Shown piece after piece: positions 15,854 to 23,603 of a stretch of 64,000 nt of DNA; position 1 is the stretch's first letter, and each line of letters opens with the position of its first letter. The stretch comes from Chloroflexota bacterium (GTDB lineage Bacteria; Chloroflexota; Dormibacteria; Dormibacterales; Dormibacteraceae), in assembly GCA_005879985.1 (NCBI GenBank), contig VBIA01000120.1:1-64000 (forward strand). Reading direction: 5' to 3'. Both the position numbers and the translations under genes were made by a program. The notes under the pieces were generated by a model that was not told where the DNA came from, searched no databases, and saw only the letters and a list, made by a program, of their open reading frames with translations.

Positions 15854-17596
15854 CTAGGCCAGGACCTCCTGGCGCTGCTTCAGGTGCCCGATCGCCTGCG
15901 TCCGAACTTCCTGGAATCCATCCTTGAGCCCTTTGCGCAGGATGCGGGCACAGGCTGCGGCCGAGTAAAGGCGCGGGATGAAGACGAAGTCGGCGCCCGC
16001 GTCATAGAACTTCAGCGCCTGCGGGATGTGGTCGGTGGTCAGCACCACGCGCACGTGCGGCGAATGCGTGCGGACGCTGCGCAGCAGCCTCAGGTTGCTG
16101 GTGCCGCGCAAGACGTCGTCGGTGATGCTGGACACGACGAGCTCTGCGTCTTCGATGCCCGCGTGGTGAAGCGTGTCCACATGCGCGATGTCGCCATATA
16201 CGACCTTGATGCCCCGGCGCCGCAGCTCGCGCATGACTGTCGGATTGAAGTCGATGACCAGGATCTTGCTCACGAACTCCTTCGACTCCTCGACGTCGCC
16301 CTCGTGCTCGAACTCGTAGAGGATCGAGCTCGCGTCGCGGAAGAAGCCGAGGAAGATCACCGGGTAGTGGCCCTCGACCTCGGCCGCCGCCGCCTTGTCC
16401 GCGTCGAGATCCTTCAGGCCGATGGTTTTGAGCGCGGCCGTCAATGCGTTCTGGATGAAGTGGCTCGCGTTGATCATGTAGGTCGAGGCCACAGACGTCA
16501 CCGCAAAGGTGAGGATGACCACGGTCAGGATGTCGGTGCCGATCTGATGCGGGTTCATAGACACGCCGAGAAAAGCGATCACGATCGAGAACTCGCTGAC
16601 CTGAGCGAGGTTGATGGCCGGCACGAGGCTGTTGCGAAGCCCAAGCCGCAGCGTATAGAGGATCGGCACCACGACGACGCGGCTCACGATCACGAACACC
16701 GAGGCGCCAAGCACCAGCAGCAGCACGCGAGGCGTCGGGACGGGGATCTGCATACCCAGTGCGACGAAGAACAACGTCACGAAGAAGTCGCGAATGCTCG
16801 TCGCTTTGGCCATCACATCGAGGTTGTAAGGGAAGGTCGACAGGCTCACGCCGGCGATCAGCGCGCCCATCTCGCGCGAGAGTCCGATGAAGCTCGCGAT
16901 GCCGGCGAGGAAGAAGCACCACGCGAGCGCGGTCACGAGCACGAGCTCAGGCGCCTTGGCCACCGACCGGAAGAGGTACGGCAGCACGTATTTGGAAAGG
17001 GCGAGGCCGCCCACCACCAGCAGCGCGCCCTTCCACAGCGAGAGCGCCAGCGGCAGCAAGTCTGGATTGGAGATGTTCGGCTGCACCGCGAGCATGGCCA
17101 CGGCCCACAGGTCCTGGATGACGAGTACCCCGAGCGTGATGCGGCCCGGCAGCGTGTCGAGCTCCATCCGGTCGTTCAGGATCTTGACCACGACCAGCGT
17201 GCTCGAAAGGCTCATGCACGCCGCCAGGTAGAGCAGCGAGTAGTCGCCGCCGCCGACGTGCGCTCCGAGCAGCGCGAAGTAGCCAAGCCCGAGCGCGATG
17301 CAGATCGGCACCTGGAGAGCCCCCGTCACGAGCATCGGGGCACCGGCGGCCGCGAGCTTCTTCAGGTCGATCTCGAGGCCGATGACGAACAGCAGGAGAA
17401 TCAGGCCGATCTCGGCGACGGTCTGGATGCTCGCGAGGTCGGTCACCCAACGAAAGCCGATCGGTCCGACGACGACGCCGGCCAGCAGGTAGGCGAGGAT
17501 CAGCGGTTGGTGCAGCCGCCAGCTGACCAGCGCAAGCAGCGCGGCGGCGGTGACGCAGATCGCGATGCCCGACAGAAGGTCGGTGGGGATCGTCAC
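15854..17596 (-). CDS. monovalent cation:proton antiporter with TrkA-N domain (KefB/CPA2 type)
   Basis: The true start is the GTG at 17596, overlapping the SDR stop as GTGA; the track extension lies in that SDR. The 580-residue product has about twelve membrane segments over residues 5-400, including the CPA2 signatures GLILLLFVIGLEIDLKKL and LSREMGALIAGVSLSTFPY. A C-terminal TrkA-N-like region follows (KILVIDFNPTVMRELRRRGIKVVYGDIAHVDTL), where a nucleotide would gate transport. The glycine pattern of the nucleotide loop is not obvious, so regulation by NAD(H) is uncertain. It probably exchanges K+ or Na+ for protons in pH or osmotic balance. Confidence 0.88.
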   Translation of the reverse strand: MTIPTDLLSGIAICVTAAALLALVSWRLHQPLILAYLLAGVVVGPIGFRWVTDLASIQTVAEIGLILLLFVIGLEIDLKKLAAAGAPMLVTGALQVPICIALGLGYFALLGAHVGGGDYSLLYLAACMSLSSTLVVVKILNDRMELDTLPGRITLGVLVIQDLWAVAMLAVQPNISNPDLLPLALSLWKGALLVVGGLALSKYVLPYLFRSVAKAPELVLVTALAWCFFLAGIASFIGLSREMGALIAGVSLSTFPYNLDVMAKATSIRDFFVTLFFVALGMQIPVPTPRVLLLVLGASVFVIVSRVVVVPILYTLRLGLRNSLVPAINLAQVSEFSIVIAFLGVSMNPHQIGTDILTVVILTFAVTSVASTYMINASHFIQNALTAALKTIGLKDLDADKAAAAEVEGHYPVIFLGFFRDASSILYEFEHEGDVEESKEFVSKILVIDFNPTVMRELRRRGIKVVYGDIAHVDTLHHAGIEDAELVVSSITDDVLRGTSNLRLLRSVRTHSPHVRVVLTTDHIPQALKFYDAGADFVFIPRLYSAAACARILRKGLKDGFQEVRTQAIGHLKQRQEVLA

Positions 17597-18390
17597 CTGG
17601 CGGTCGCGAGCGAGTCGATGTGGCCCCAGCGCTGCTCGAGCGCAGGCATGTCGGCCGGATCGCCGGCGATGAGGAAGCGCGGACGGTGCACGCCGTCGAT
17701 CAGGGCTGAGGCCTGCTGCTCGACTGCCTGCTTGCCGGTCTCTGGAGGCGTGCCATCGCCCATCCACCGGCCGAGCCCACGCGAGCGCGTGTTCTGACCG
17801 ATCTTCGGCGCCTTCTGACTGAGGCAGAAAAGCGAGACGTGCACGCCCGTCCCCTTTGTCTGCTGTGACAGCGCTTCGGTGAAGGCGGCCAGCGCGGCGT
17901 GGCCCGTGTCGTACGGAATCGTGTTCGCATCGCCGGGATGCACGCCGCCGAAGGAGACGATGTTGATGATGTGACCCGAGCCTCGCTCTGTCATGTGGCT
18001 GAGGAACCCGGTCGTAGTGCGCACCGCGCCGAGGAGGTTGGTCTCGAGCATCCAGGCCCAGTCGTGGCTGGATATGCGGTCAAGCTTGCCCTGCAGCAGC
18101 ACGCCGGCCGCGTTGACCAGGATGTCCACCTTCCCCATCGACTTGATCGCACCGTGCACGAGCGAGCGCACCGAGGCGTCGTTGCGCAGGTCAGTCGAGA
18201 GCGCGATCGATCTCTCAGCGGTGCGCAGCCTGAGGATGTCCTCGACCGTGCGGTCCATGCGCGGCGCGTCGAAGTCGGCGACCACCACGTCAGCGCCCTG
18301 ACGCGCGAAGCCGAGCGCGACCGCCCGGCCGATGCCACTGCCCGCCCCCGTCACCACCCCGACCTTGCCGGACAGCGCGCCTGAATTCAT
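17593..18390 (-). CDS. SDR-family protein with His in place of the catalytic Lys
   Basis: I start at the ATG at 18390 (MNSGALSGKVGVV); the track extension crosses into the divergent gene. The 265-residue protein has the NAD(P) motif TGAGSGIGRAVALGF, an Asp at the end of the second strand (VADFDAP, typical of NAD use), the NAAG motif and an active-site Ser region (NIVSFGGVHPG). The Tyr-x-x-x-Lys motif reads YDTGH, so the Lys that lowers the Tyr pKa is His. In other SDRs loss of this Lys usually abolishes or strongly reduces catalysis. It overlaps the antiporter gene as GTGA. It may be a non-enzymatic sensor or an altered enzyme. Confidence 0.85.
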   Translation of the reverse strand: MNSGALSGKVGVVTGAGSGIGRAVALGFARQGADVVVADFDAPRMDRTVEDILRLRTAERSIALSTDLRNDASVRSLVHGAIKSMGKVDILVNAAGVLLQGKLDRISSHDWAWMLETNLLGAVRTTTGFLSHMTERGSGHIINIVSFGGVHPGDANTIPYDTGHAALAAFTEALSQQTKGTGVHVSLFCLSQKAPKIGQNTRSRGLGRWMGDGTPPETGKQAVEQQASALIDGVHRPRFLIAGDPADMPALEQRWGHIDSLATAR

Positions 18391-18444
18391 GCGACGGAAA
18401 CTATGCAACGAGCGGCTGGGAAATTGCCATACCTTGAATGCGGC

Positions 18445-18912
18445 ATGACTCGAGCTGCGGTCGTTGCGATCGGGCTGGTGATCCTGGCCGCGTGCGGCTC
18501 GACCGGCTTCGCGCTCACGGGCGCGACCGTCGACGGGACCCATACGTGCGCGGTCGGATCGGCCAACACCAGGTACGACCTGCACGCCAAGATCTCGGCC
18601 GACAACTCGAGCTCGAAGACCGTGGACGTGCGCTCGATCGATGCCGTCATGGTGGTGTCGGCGGTTCACGGCCAGTGGCAGCAAGCGGTCGGGACCAGGT
18701 ACGACGCGGGCGAGGTCCACTTCTCGCCGCGCTCGGTCGGCGCCAGTTCGAAGGCCACGCTGACTGCCACGATCCCCAGCGCGTGCACCAACGGACAGCA
18801 TCAGGGCACCAGCGACGACTATGCCGATTACTCGATCCAGCTCACCGTGGTGACCTCGGCGGGGACGTTCCACCTGACCAGCCAGAACAAGCACCGCATC
18901 GTCGCGCCCTAG
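18445..18912 (+). CDS. small lipoprotein of unknown function
   Basis: From the ATG at 18445 the 155-residue product starts MTRAAVVAIGLVILAACGS, a clear lipoprotein signal with lipobox LAAC. The mature part is a Ser/Thr-rich beta domain (FALTGATVDGTHTCAV, then VDVRSIDAVMVVSAVHGQW) with two further Cys residues (THTCAV, PSACTNG) that could form a disulfide. It probably sits on the outer face of the cytoplasmic membrane. It is divergent from the SDR gene with a 54-bp gap between starts. It ends at a strong bidirectional hairpin shared with the convergent GNAT gene. No family is recognised. Confidence 0.65.
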   Translation: MTRAAVVAIGLVILAACGSTGFALTGATVDGTHTCAVGSANTRYDLHAKISADNSSSKTVDVRSIDAVMVVSAVHGQWQQAVGTRYDAGEVHFSPRSVGASSKATLTATIPSACTNGQHQGTSDDYADYSIQLTVVTSAGTFHLTSQNKHRIVAP

Positions 18913-18968
18913 CAGGCCGCTGAAAAAGTAATCGTCGGATCTGCGACGCCCTTTTTCATCAGCCTGCT
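18911..18968. terminator. bidirectional terminator-like inverted repeat
   Basis: Arms AGCAGGCCGCTGAAAAAG (18911-18928) and CTTTTTCATCAGCCTGCT (18951-18968) pair at 16 of 18 positions. They give A-runs and T-runs on both sides, between two convergent genes. The right arm covers the stop of the GNAT gene. Confidence 0.75.
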
Positions 18969-19569
18969 AGTGGACCCGGCGGCGATCGGCCGCAATCGAA
19001 GTCGACGATCGCATTCCGAGGCGCCGGCGCGCGGCGGCGACCAGCTCTGGATCCGCTCGCGCGTCGGGGCTGGCGCTCAGCCACCTCAGACCCGCCAACC
19101 GACGAACCGCGAAGTTCAGGACCGTGACGAATCCGGCGTCGGCGTCGGCCTTTTGCGCGGGGTCCTCGGTGCTGCCGATCCACAGCCGCGCCAGGCCGTC
19201 ACGTCGGGCCTGCGCCACGATGCCTTCCAGCAACGCGCGGTAGTGGCCCCGCCGGCGATGCTCTCGCAGGGTCAGGCAGTTCCAGATGTAGGCCTCGCCG
19301 GCGTCCGGTGAGATCTCGACTCCGAGCTCGCCGATCCACTCGGTTGTCATGGAGAGCCAGCCGTAGCTGACCACCTTGCCGGCTTCAATGATCGCAAACG
19401 CACGGCTGCCGCGCTCGAATCGCCGCGCGACCCGGTCGCCCTCCTCGCCCATCGCCGCCACAAGCGCGCCGGCTGAGGTGGAGGTGACCTCGACGAATTG
19501 AGTCGCGCTGACGGAAGGCGGCGGGCCTTGTCGTTTGAGGTCCGCCGCCCAGAGCTTGCTTCGGATCAG
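18967..19569 (-). CDS. GNAT-family N-acetyltransferase
   Basis: The track ORF 18967-20277 fuses this gene with an out-of-frame shadow of the upstream gene. The real protein lies in the last 200 residues. The GNAT core is GELGVEISPDAGEAYIWNCL followed by acetyl-CoA loop REHRRRGHYRALLEGIVAQAR. The tail AGLRWLSASPDARADPELVAA is basic. No ATG, GTG or TTG lies near the expected start. A CTG at 19569 overlaps the upstream stop as CTGA, exactly where the other genes of this operon use ATGA or GTGA, so I propose it as the start. The acetyl acceptor is unknown. Confidence 0.7.
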   Translation of the reverse strand: MIRSKLWAADLKRQGPPPSVSATQFVEVTSTSAGALVAAMGEEGDRVARRFERGSRAFAIIEAGKVVSYGWLSMTTEWIGELGVEISPDAGEAYIWNCLTLREHRRRGHYRALLEGIVAQARRDGLARLWIGSTEDPAQKADADAGFVTVLNFAVRRLAGLRWLSASPDARADPELVAAARRRLGMRSSTSIAADRRRVH

Positions 19570-20414
19570 ATCGAGAAGTGGAGGTGACGCACCTTGTCGA
19601 TGACCTCGGGGTCCCCGCTCGCTGAGCCGCCGGGGTACCGGCCGAAGAAAGTGAGCACCAGGTCGGCTGCGTTGTCGAACTTGAACAGCGCGGCGCAGCC
19701 TTCGAAGTCGCCCTTCTCCGGCTCGGGCGACCACTTGCCGTCCTTGACGGTGATGCGCCATTTGCCGCCCCACGGTCCGGCCACGTCGATGCCGTACTGG
19801 AAGTCCTGCCCCGCTGCCTCCTTCTGGTCGACCTGGTACTGCCAGAAGATGAACGCGAACGGCAGGATGCAGCCGGCCGTCGCCTCGTCGATCGTGGCGA
19901 GCTTGTTGCCGAGCCCGTACTCGATGTCGTACGGGTGGACGCCGTAGTCCATGATCTGGAACGTCGCATAGAAGCCGGCAGGCACCGCACCCGAGTACGG
20001 ATGCGAGACCATGAGGCCGCCCTCCCACTGTTGCGGCGTAAGGTCGTCGAGCATCTTGTCGAGCTTCATTGCGTTCTTCTTGAAGCGCTCCAGCGCCTCC
20101 TCGCGCGGGAGCTTGCGAAAGTCCTTGGCGTGGTCGTCGAGCGTGGTCGCCATCACCTGGAGTCCCATGGGCGCGGTTGGGTCCGTGCCCCCGGTCGCGG
20201 CGTCCCAGTTGCGGAAGTAGCCCTCGGTGACGTCGATCATGTGCCCGACGAGGTCGCGTGTCTCCCATTCGGTGCATCGGGTCTGCACGTTCCAGTTCTT
20301 CGGGTCGGAGACCATTCGCGTGAAGTTCTCGCGGTCACGGCGCATGACGGCCATCACCGTCTCTTTGCCCTCGGCCGACATTGGGTTGACCGGAGCGATC
20401 GTTGCGGTGCTCAT
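19566..20414 (-). CDS. DinB / maleylpyruvate-isomerase-like protein (mycothiol-dependent type)
   Basis: A 282-residue protein of the DinB-like four-helix family related to mycothiol-dependent maleylpyruvate isomerase. The N-terminal segment has the characteristic VQTRCTEWETRDLVGHMIDVTEGY, providing a metal-ligand His. A second His/Asp set is in PYSGAVPAGFYATFQIMDYG followed by VHPYDIEYG. The C-terminal 80 residues (FQYGIDVAGPWGGKWRITVK ... FKFDNAADLVLTFFGRYPGG) look like an SCP2-type lipid-binding domain. Enzymes of this group use a thiol cofactor such as mycothiol in detoxification or ring-fission pathways. Its start shares one base with the next stop (TGATG), placing it in the same operon as a ring-cleaving-type dioxygenase. 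Confidence 0.75.
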   Translation of the reverse strand: MSTATIAPVNPMSAEGKETVMAVMRRDRENFTRMVSDPKNWNVQTRCTEWETRDLVGHMIDVTEGYFRNWDAATGGTDPTAPMGLQVMATTLDDHAKDFRKLPREEALERFKKNAMKLDKMLDDLTPQQWEGGLMVSHPYSGAVPAGFYATFQIMDYGVHPYDIEYGLGNKLATIDEATAGCILPFAFIFWQYQVDQKEAAGQDFQYGIDVAGPWGGKWRITVKDGKWSPEPEKGDFEGCAALFKFDNAADLVLTFFGRYPGGSASGDPEVIDKVRHLHFSI

Positions 20415-21382
20415 CAGCTGCTAGCCCTCCCTTGAACGAGATTGGTCGGAATGACTATCGGGGTCAGAGTCTCGTCCAGCGTGTCGCGCCGGACCTGGAA
20501 CCATGGCGGCAGGCTGAGGCCCGAGCCGAGGGCTTCAGGCTTCTCGTCAATGGTGAACCCTGGCGAGTCGGTCGCGATCTCGAACAGCACGCCGCCCGGC
20601 TCGCGGTAGTAGATCGACTTGAAGTACCAGCGGTCGATGACCGGCGTGACGTTGCGGCCGGCGGCCACGAGCGTCTCGCGCCACTCTGCCTGGCGCTTGT
20701 CGTCCGGCGCCCGCCACGCGACGTGGTGCACGGTGCCGATTGACTCCTCGCCCGCCGGCCCTTCTGGTGACTCGACGAGGTCGAGGATCGAATCGGGCCC
20801 GCCACCGCCTGTCTCGAAACGGGTCCGCCGCCCGTCTTGCGCCTTCTGACGAAAGCCCATCGTGTGCGTCAGAAAATCGTGCGTCGCTTGAGCCTCCGCC
20901 ACCGTGAGCGTCACCGAGTGGAAGCCCTGGATGGCTTGCTCGTGGGGCACTGGACCGTCCGGCCACGCGGTGAGTTTCAGCGCTGAGCTGCCGGCCACCA
21001 GGTCGAGCTCGATGCCGTCGGGGTCATGGATGGTGATCACGTCGCCGTCGAACCGCGTCGCGCGCGACGACTCGATGTGTAAGTCGCGCAGGCGCTTCAC
21101 CCAGAACTCGTACGACCCTTCAGGGATCGTGAAGCCGACCGTCGTCACCTGGCCGCTGCCCGTCCGCCGCTTCGGCCAGGCGGGCCAGCCGAAGAAGGTC
21201 ATCGCGGTGCCAGGCGAGCCGAGGTAGTCGCCGAAGTAGATGTGGTACGTGTCCGGCACGTCCTGGTTGATGCTCTTCTTCACGAAGCGCAGGCCGAGCA
21301 CGCCGACGTAGAAGTCGACGTTCTTCTGAACATCGCCCGTGATGCTGGTCACGTGGTGGATGCCCGGGACGGCGGCAGGCAA
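20414..21382 (-). CDS. VOC-family ring-cleaving dioxygenase-like protein
   Basis: The track ORF starts far upstream. I choose the TTG at 21382 because GGAGGT stands 6 bp before it and the product then begins PAAVPGIHHVTSITGDVQKN, the usual family N-terminus. The 322 residues form two vicinal-oxygen-chelate modules, with metal-ligand candidates His in GIHHVTSI, His in QGFHSVTL, His in VHHVAW and Glu in GVLFEIATD. The family includes MhqO-like hydroquinone or catechol extradiol dioxygenases. The aromatic substrate is not known. It is followed directly by the DinB-like thiol-dependent enzyme, a pairing that makes sense for ring fission and isomerisation. Confidence 0.82.
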   Translation of the reverse strand: MPAAVPGIHHVTSITGDVQKNVDFYVGVLGLRFVKKSINQDVPDTYHIYFGDYLGSPGTAMTFFGWPAWPKRRTGSGQVTTVGFTIPEGSYEFWVKRLRDLHIESSRATRFDGDVITIHDPDGIELDLVAGSSALKLTAWPDGPVPHEQAIQGFHSVTLTVAEAQATHDFLTHTMGFRQKAQDGRRTRFETGGGGPDSILDLVESPEGPAGEESIGTVHHVAWRAPDDKRQAEWRETLVAAGRNVTPVIDRWYFKSIYYREPGGVLFEIATDSPGFTIDEKPEALGSGLSLPPWFQVRRDTLDETLTPIVIPTNLVQGRASS

Positions 21383-21430
21383 GCTCGGACCTCCGTGTAC
21401 GGACCGTTGCGACCGCAACTTATCGTAGTC

Positions 21431-21486
21431 CCTCCCCACCGCGTGGAGATGCCACGAGCACGGTTCCTCCCCACCGTGGGGGGAGG
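21431..21486. repeat. intergenic CTCCCCAC-type palindromes, two copies
   Basis: The gap between the citrate-synthase-like gene and the dioxygenase gene holds CCTCCCCACCGCGTGG at 21431 and CCTCCCCACCGTGGGGGGAGG at 21466-21486. Both belong to the hairpin family seen at four other gaps. The second directly abuts the upstream stop codon and may act as a terminator or mRNA-end stabiliser. Confidence 0.55.
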
Positions 21487-22254
21487 CTAGGTGGGGGCTT
21501 CCGACGCCTCCTCTTCTACCCGTGCCCAGATCTCGGCGGCCATAGGTTCGCGAGCCTCTTCCTGCAGGTGCGCCACCAGCCCGATCGCGCGTGCCATCAC
21601 CGCCACGCCTCGGCACACCTGCCACGGCAGGCCGAGCTCGCTCGCGATGGCGCCGATCGCGCCGGTCGCGTTGACGGTCAGCTCGCGGCCGAGGCTGCGC
21701 GACGCCTCCTCCGCCACGACCTGGATCAGCTCCACGTAGCGGCCGGAGAACCCGTTGGCCCTGGCAACCTCGAACAGCCGCGGCGTGCGCGGGTCGATCG
21801 GCTTGTGAATCGGATGCCCCAGGCCGGGAACAGCCCGCTTCGCCTGCTTCTGCCTCCCGACGATTCCTTCAGCGAGGGTCTGCAGGTCGGCGTCGTCGCC
21901 TGCGTCCTGGAGCGCCTCCTGAAGCATGCGCGCGACCTCTTCGGTGGGCCCGCCGAAGCGGTCCCCCATCCCCAGCAGGCCGGCCGCGACCGCCGCCTGC
22001 AGGGCTTCGGGCGCGCCGAGGTAGGTCATCCGCGCGGCGATCGCGCTCGGCGTAACGCCGTGCTCGACCAGGGTGACCGCGATCGCGTTGAACACGATGG
22101 ACTCCTGCGGGGTCGGAAGCCTGCCCCTCAGCTCGAGGAACGCGAAGTCGCCGAGCGACACGTTGCCGATGAGCTCAGTCAGGTCGTGGCCCCGGACGAC
22201 GACCTTATCGGGCGAGCTCCACCCCATTTCCGACCGCAGCTTCTTCCGCGTCAC
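21487..22254 (-). CDS. citrate synthase-like / citryl-CoA lyase-like protein
   Basis: The start is the GTG at 22254, overlapping the ligase stop as GTGA, which gives 255 residues. This is a short member of the citrate-synthase superfamily, where full-length citrate synthases have about 370-430 residues. The recognisable parts are the N-terminal VVVRGHDLTELIGNVSLGDF and the active-site segment VPGLGHPIHKPIDPRTPRLFEVA. Near the C-terminus ELTVNATGAIGAIASELGLPW lies where the catalytic Asp of citrate synthase would be; an obvious Asp is missing there. Short homologues are annotated as citryl-CoA lyases, which cleave citryl-CoA to acetyl-CoA and oxaloacetate. With a CoA ligase directly upstream, cleavage of an acyl-CoA made by that ligase is plausible but unproven. 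Confidence 0.75.
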   Translation of the reverse strand: MTRKKLRSEMGWSSPDKVVVRGHDLTELIGNVSLGDFAFLELRGRLPTPQESIVFNAIAVTLVEHGVTPSAIAARMTYLGAPEALQAAVAAGLLGMGDRFGGPTEEVARMLQEALQDAGDDADLQTLAEGIVGRQKQAKRAVPGLGHPIHKPIDPRTPRLFEVARANGFSGRYVELIQVVAEEASRSLGRELTVNATGAIGAIASELGLPWQVCRGVAVMARAIGLVAHLQEEAREPMAAEIWARVEEEASEAPT

Positions 22255-23603
22255 GTCTTCCTCGTCAGGCGGGTCTTGTACGAGGCCTCGCCGAAGCCCG
22301 ACTCGGTGATCAGGTCCACGCGGCACCGAAACGTGAGCGTCGCGCGGACCGCCTTCTCGATCTCGTCCTTCAACCCGGCGTCTGCAGGCGCGCCGTCCGG
22401 GACCTCCACCTCGATCGGCACCGGCGGCTCGACGCTGACATTCGTGCCGTCCCGCACCACCCGCGCGCGACCCGTGACGCGCGGCCGGAACCGCCCGACC
22501 ACAGCCAGGATCGCGGACGGGTAGACGTTGACTCCGCGCACGATGAACATGTCGTCGCGCCGGCCGATGATTCGCATGCGGAACGTCGCGCGCCCGCAGC
22601 CGCAATCGCCGCCCTGAACCTCCACGAGGTCGCCACCCAGGAAGCGGACGACTGGATGGGCCTCGCGCGTGAGATGGGTGTAGGCCAGCTCGCCGAGCGC
22701 GCCGGGCTCGATCGTCATGGGCTCGCGCGAATCCGGGTGCACCATCTCCGCCCACACGTGCCCGCCGCCGCTGAAGTGCATGCCCTGCCGCCCCGGGCAT
22801 TCGCCGAACAGCGACGGCGCGATGTCGCCGATGCCCATCACCTCATTGACGAACGCGCCAGTGATGGATTCGATGTGGTCGCGCACCGCCGGGATGCCGC
22901 CGCCGGGCTCGCCGCCCGTGACGACATGCGCGAGCGAGGTGATGCGTTCGCCGGCCGCCTCCAGCCGGTTCGCAAGGTACTGCGCGAAGGACGGCGTGGT
23001 GAGCAGCGTGTCGAAGATGCCCGCGCGCATGCCGAACAGGACGCGGTCCGCGTCGCCTGGTCCGAGCGGGACAACTCGCGTGCCGATTCGCGCCAGCACG
23101 AAATAGGTGTGGCCCGCAACGAATGGACCCGCGCCAAAAGTCGACAGCACGCTGTGGTGGTCGTGGATGCCGGACGTGTAGTAGGTGCGCGTGCCGATGG
23201 TCGTCCACGTCTCGATGTCGCTGGGGGTGAGCGCCAGCACGCTGGGCGCACCCGACGTGCCGCTGGTCTGATACACGCGCTTCACGCTGTCTTCGGGCAC
23301 GCAGAGGTTGGTGCCGAATGGCGGCAGCTCGTCGATTGCCTCCTTGAGGTCTGCCTTTGACGTGAATGGCAGACGGCTGATGTCGGCCAGGCGGACGAGG
23401 TCGGGTCCGATGCCAGCGGCACCGAACCTTCGCCGGTAGAAGGCCGAGCTCTCCATCAGGTGCCGCCACTGCTGCTCCCAGGCGGCCTCGCCTCGCGCCA
23501 GCGCCCGCGCGTGGTCTTCGGTCTCCACCTCGCGGTCCCGGATCCAGTCGCGGTCGCAGGTGTCGCCGGGCAGCCGGCCTGTCGCCTGATCGGCGGCTTT
23601 CAT
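22251..23603 (-). CDS. phenylacetate-CoA ligase-like AMP-forming ligase
   Basis: From the ATG at 23603, which overlaps the upstream stop as ATGA, the product has 450 residues, the normal PaaK length. The phosphate loop is YQTSGTSGAPSVLALTPSD, the adenine region is NEVMGIGDIAPSLFGEC, and the AMP-ribose motif is YTHLTREAHPVVRFLGGDL. The C-terminal domain starts near GRRDDMFIVRGVNVYPSAI. It should activate a carboxylic acid to its CoA thioester with ATP. The C-terminal catalytic Lys region is compatible but I cannot name the substrate. It is coupled by overlap to a dehydrogenase upstream and a citrate-synthase-like protein downstream. Confidence 0.88.
   Translation of the reverse strand: MKAADQATGRLPGDTCDRDWIRDREVETEDHARALARGEAAWEQQWRHLMESSAFYRRRFGAAGIGPDLVRLADISRLPFTSKADLKEAIDELPPFGTNLCVPEDSVKRVYQTSGTSGAPSVLALTPSDIETWTTIGTRTYYTSGIHDHHSVLSTFGAGPFVAGHTYFVLARIGTRVVPLGPGDADRVLFGMRAGIFDTLLTTPSFAQYLANRLEAAGERITSLAHVVTGGEPGGGIPAVRDHIESITGAFVNEVMGIGDIAPSLFGECPGRQGMHFSGGGHVWAEMVHPDSREPMTIEPGALGELAYTHLTREAHPVVRFLGGDLVEVQGGDCGCGRATFRMRIIGRRDDMFIVRGVNVYPSAILAVVGRFRPRVTGRARVVRDGTNVSVEPPVPIEVEVPDGAPADAGLKDEIEKAVRATLTFRCRVDLITESGFGEASYKTRLTRKT

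Noticed and set aside
15884-17797. 637-aa plus-strand ORF opposite the antiporter gene
   Set aside because: Arg/His/Asp-rich mirror translation with no family features; the minus strand encodes a complete KefB-type antiporter.
18967-20277. 436-aa ORF joining GNAT to upstream sequence
   Set aside because: The first half is an out-of-frame reading of the DinB-like gene; only the last 200 residues form a GNAT protein.
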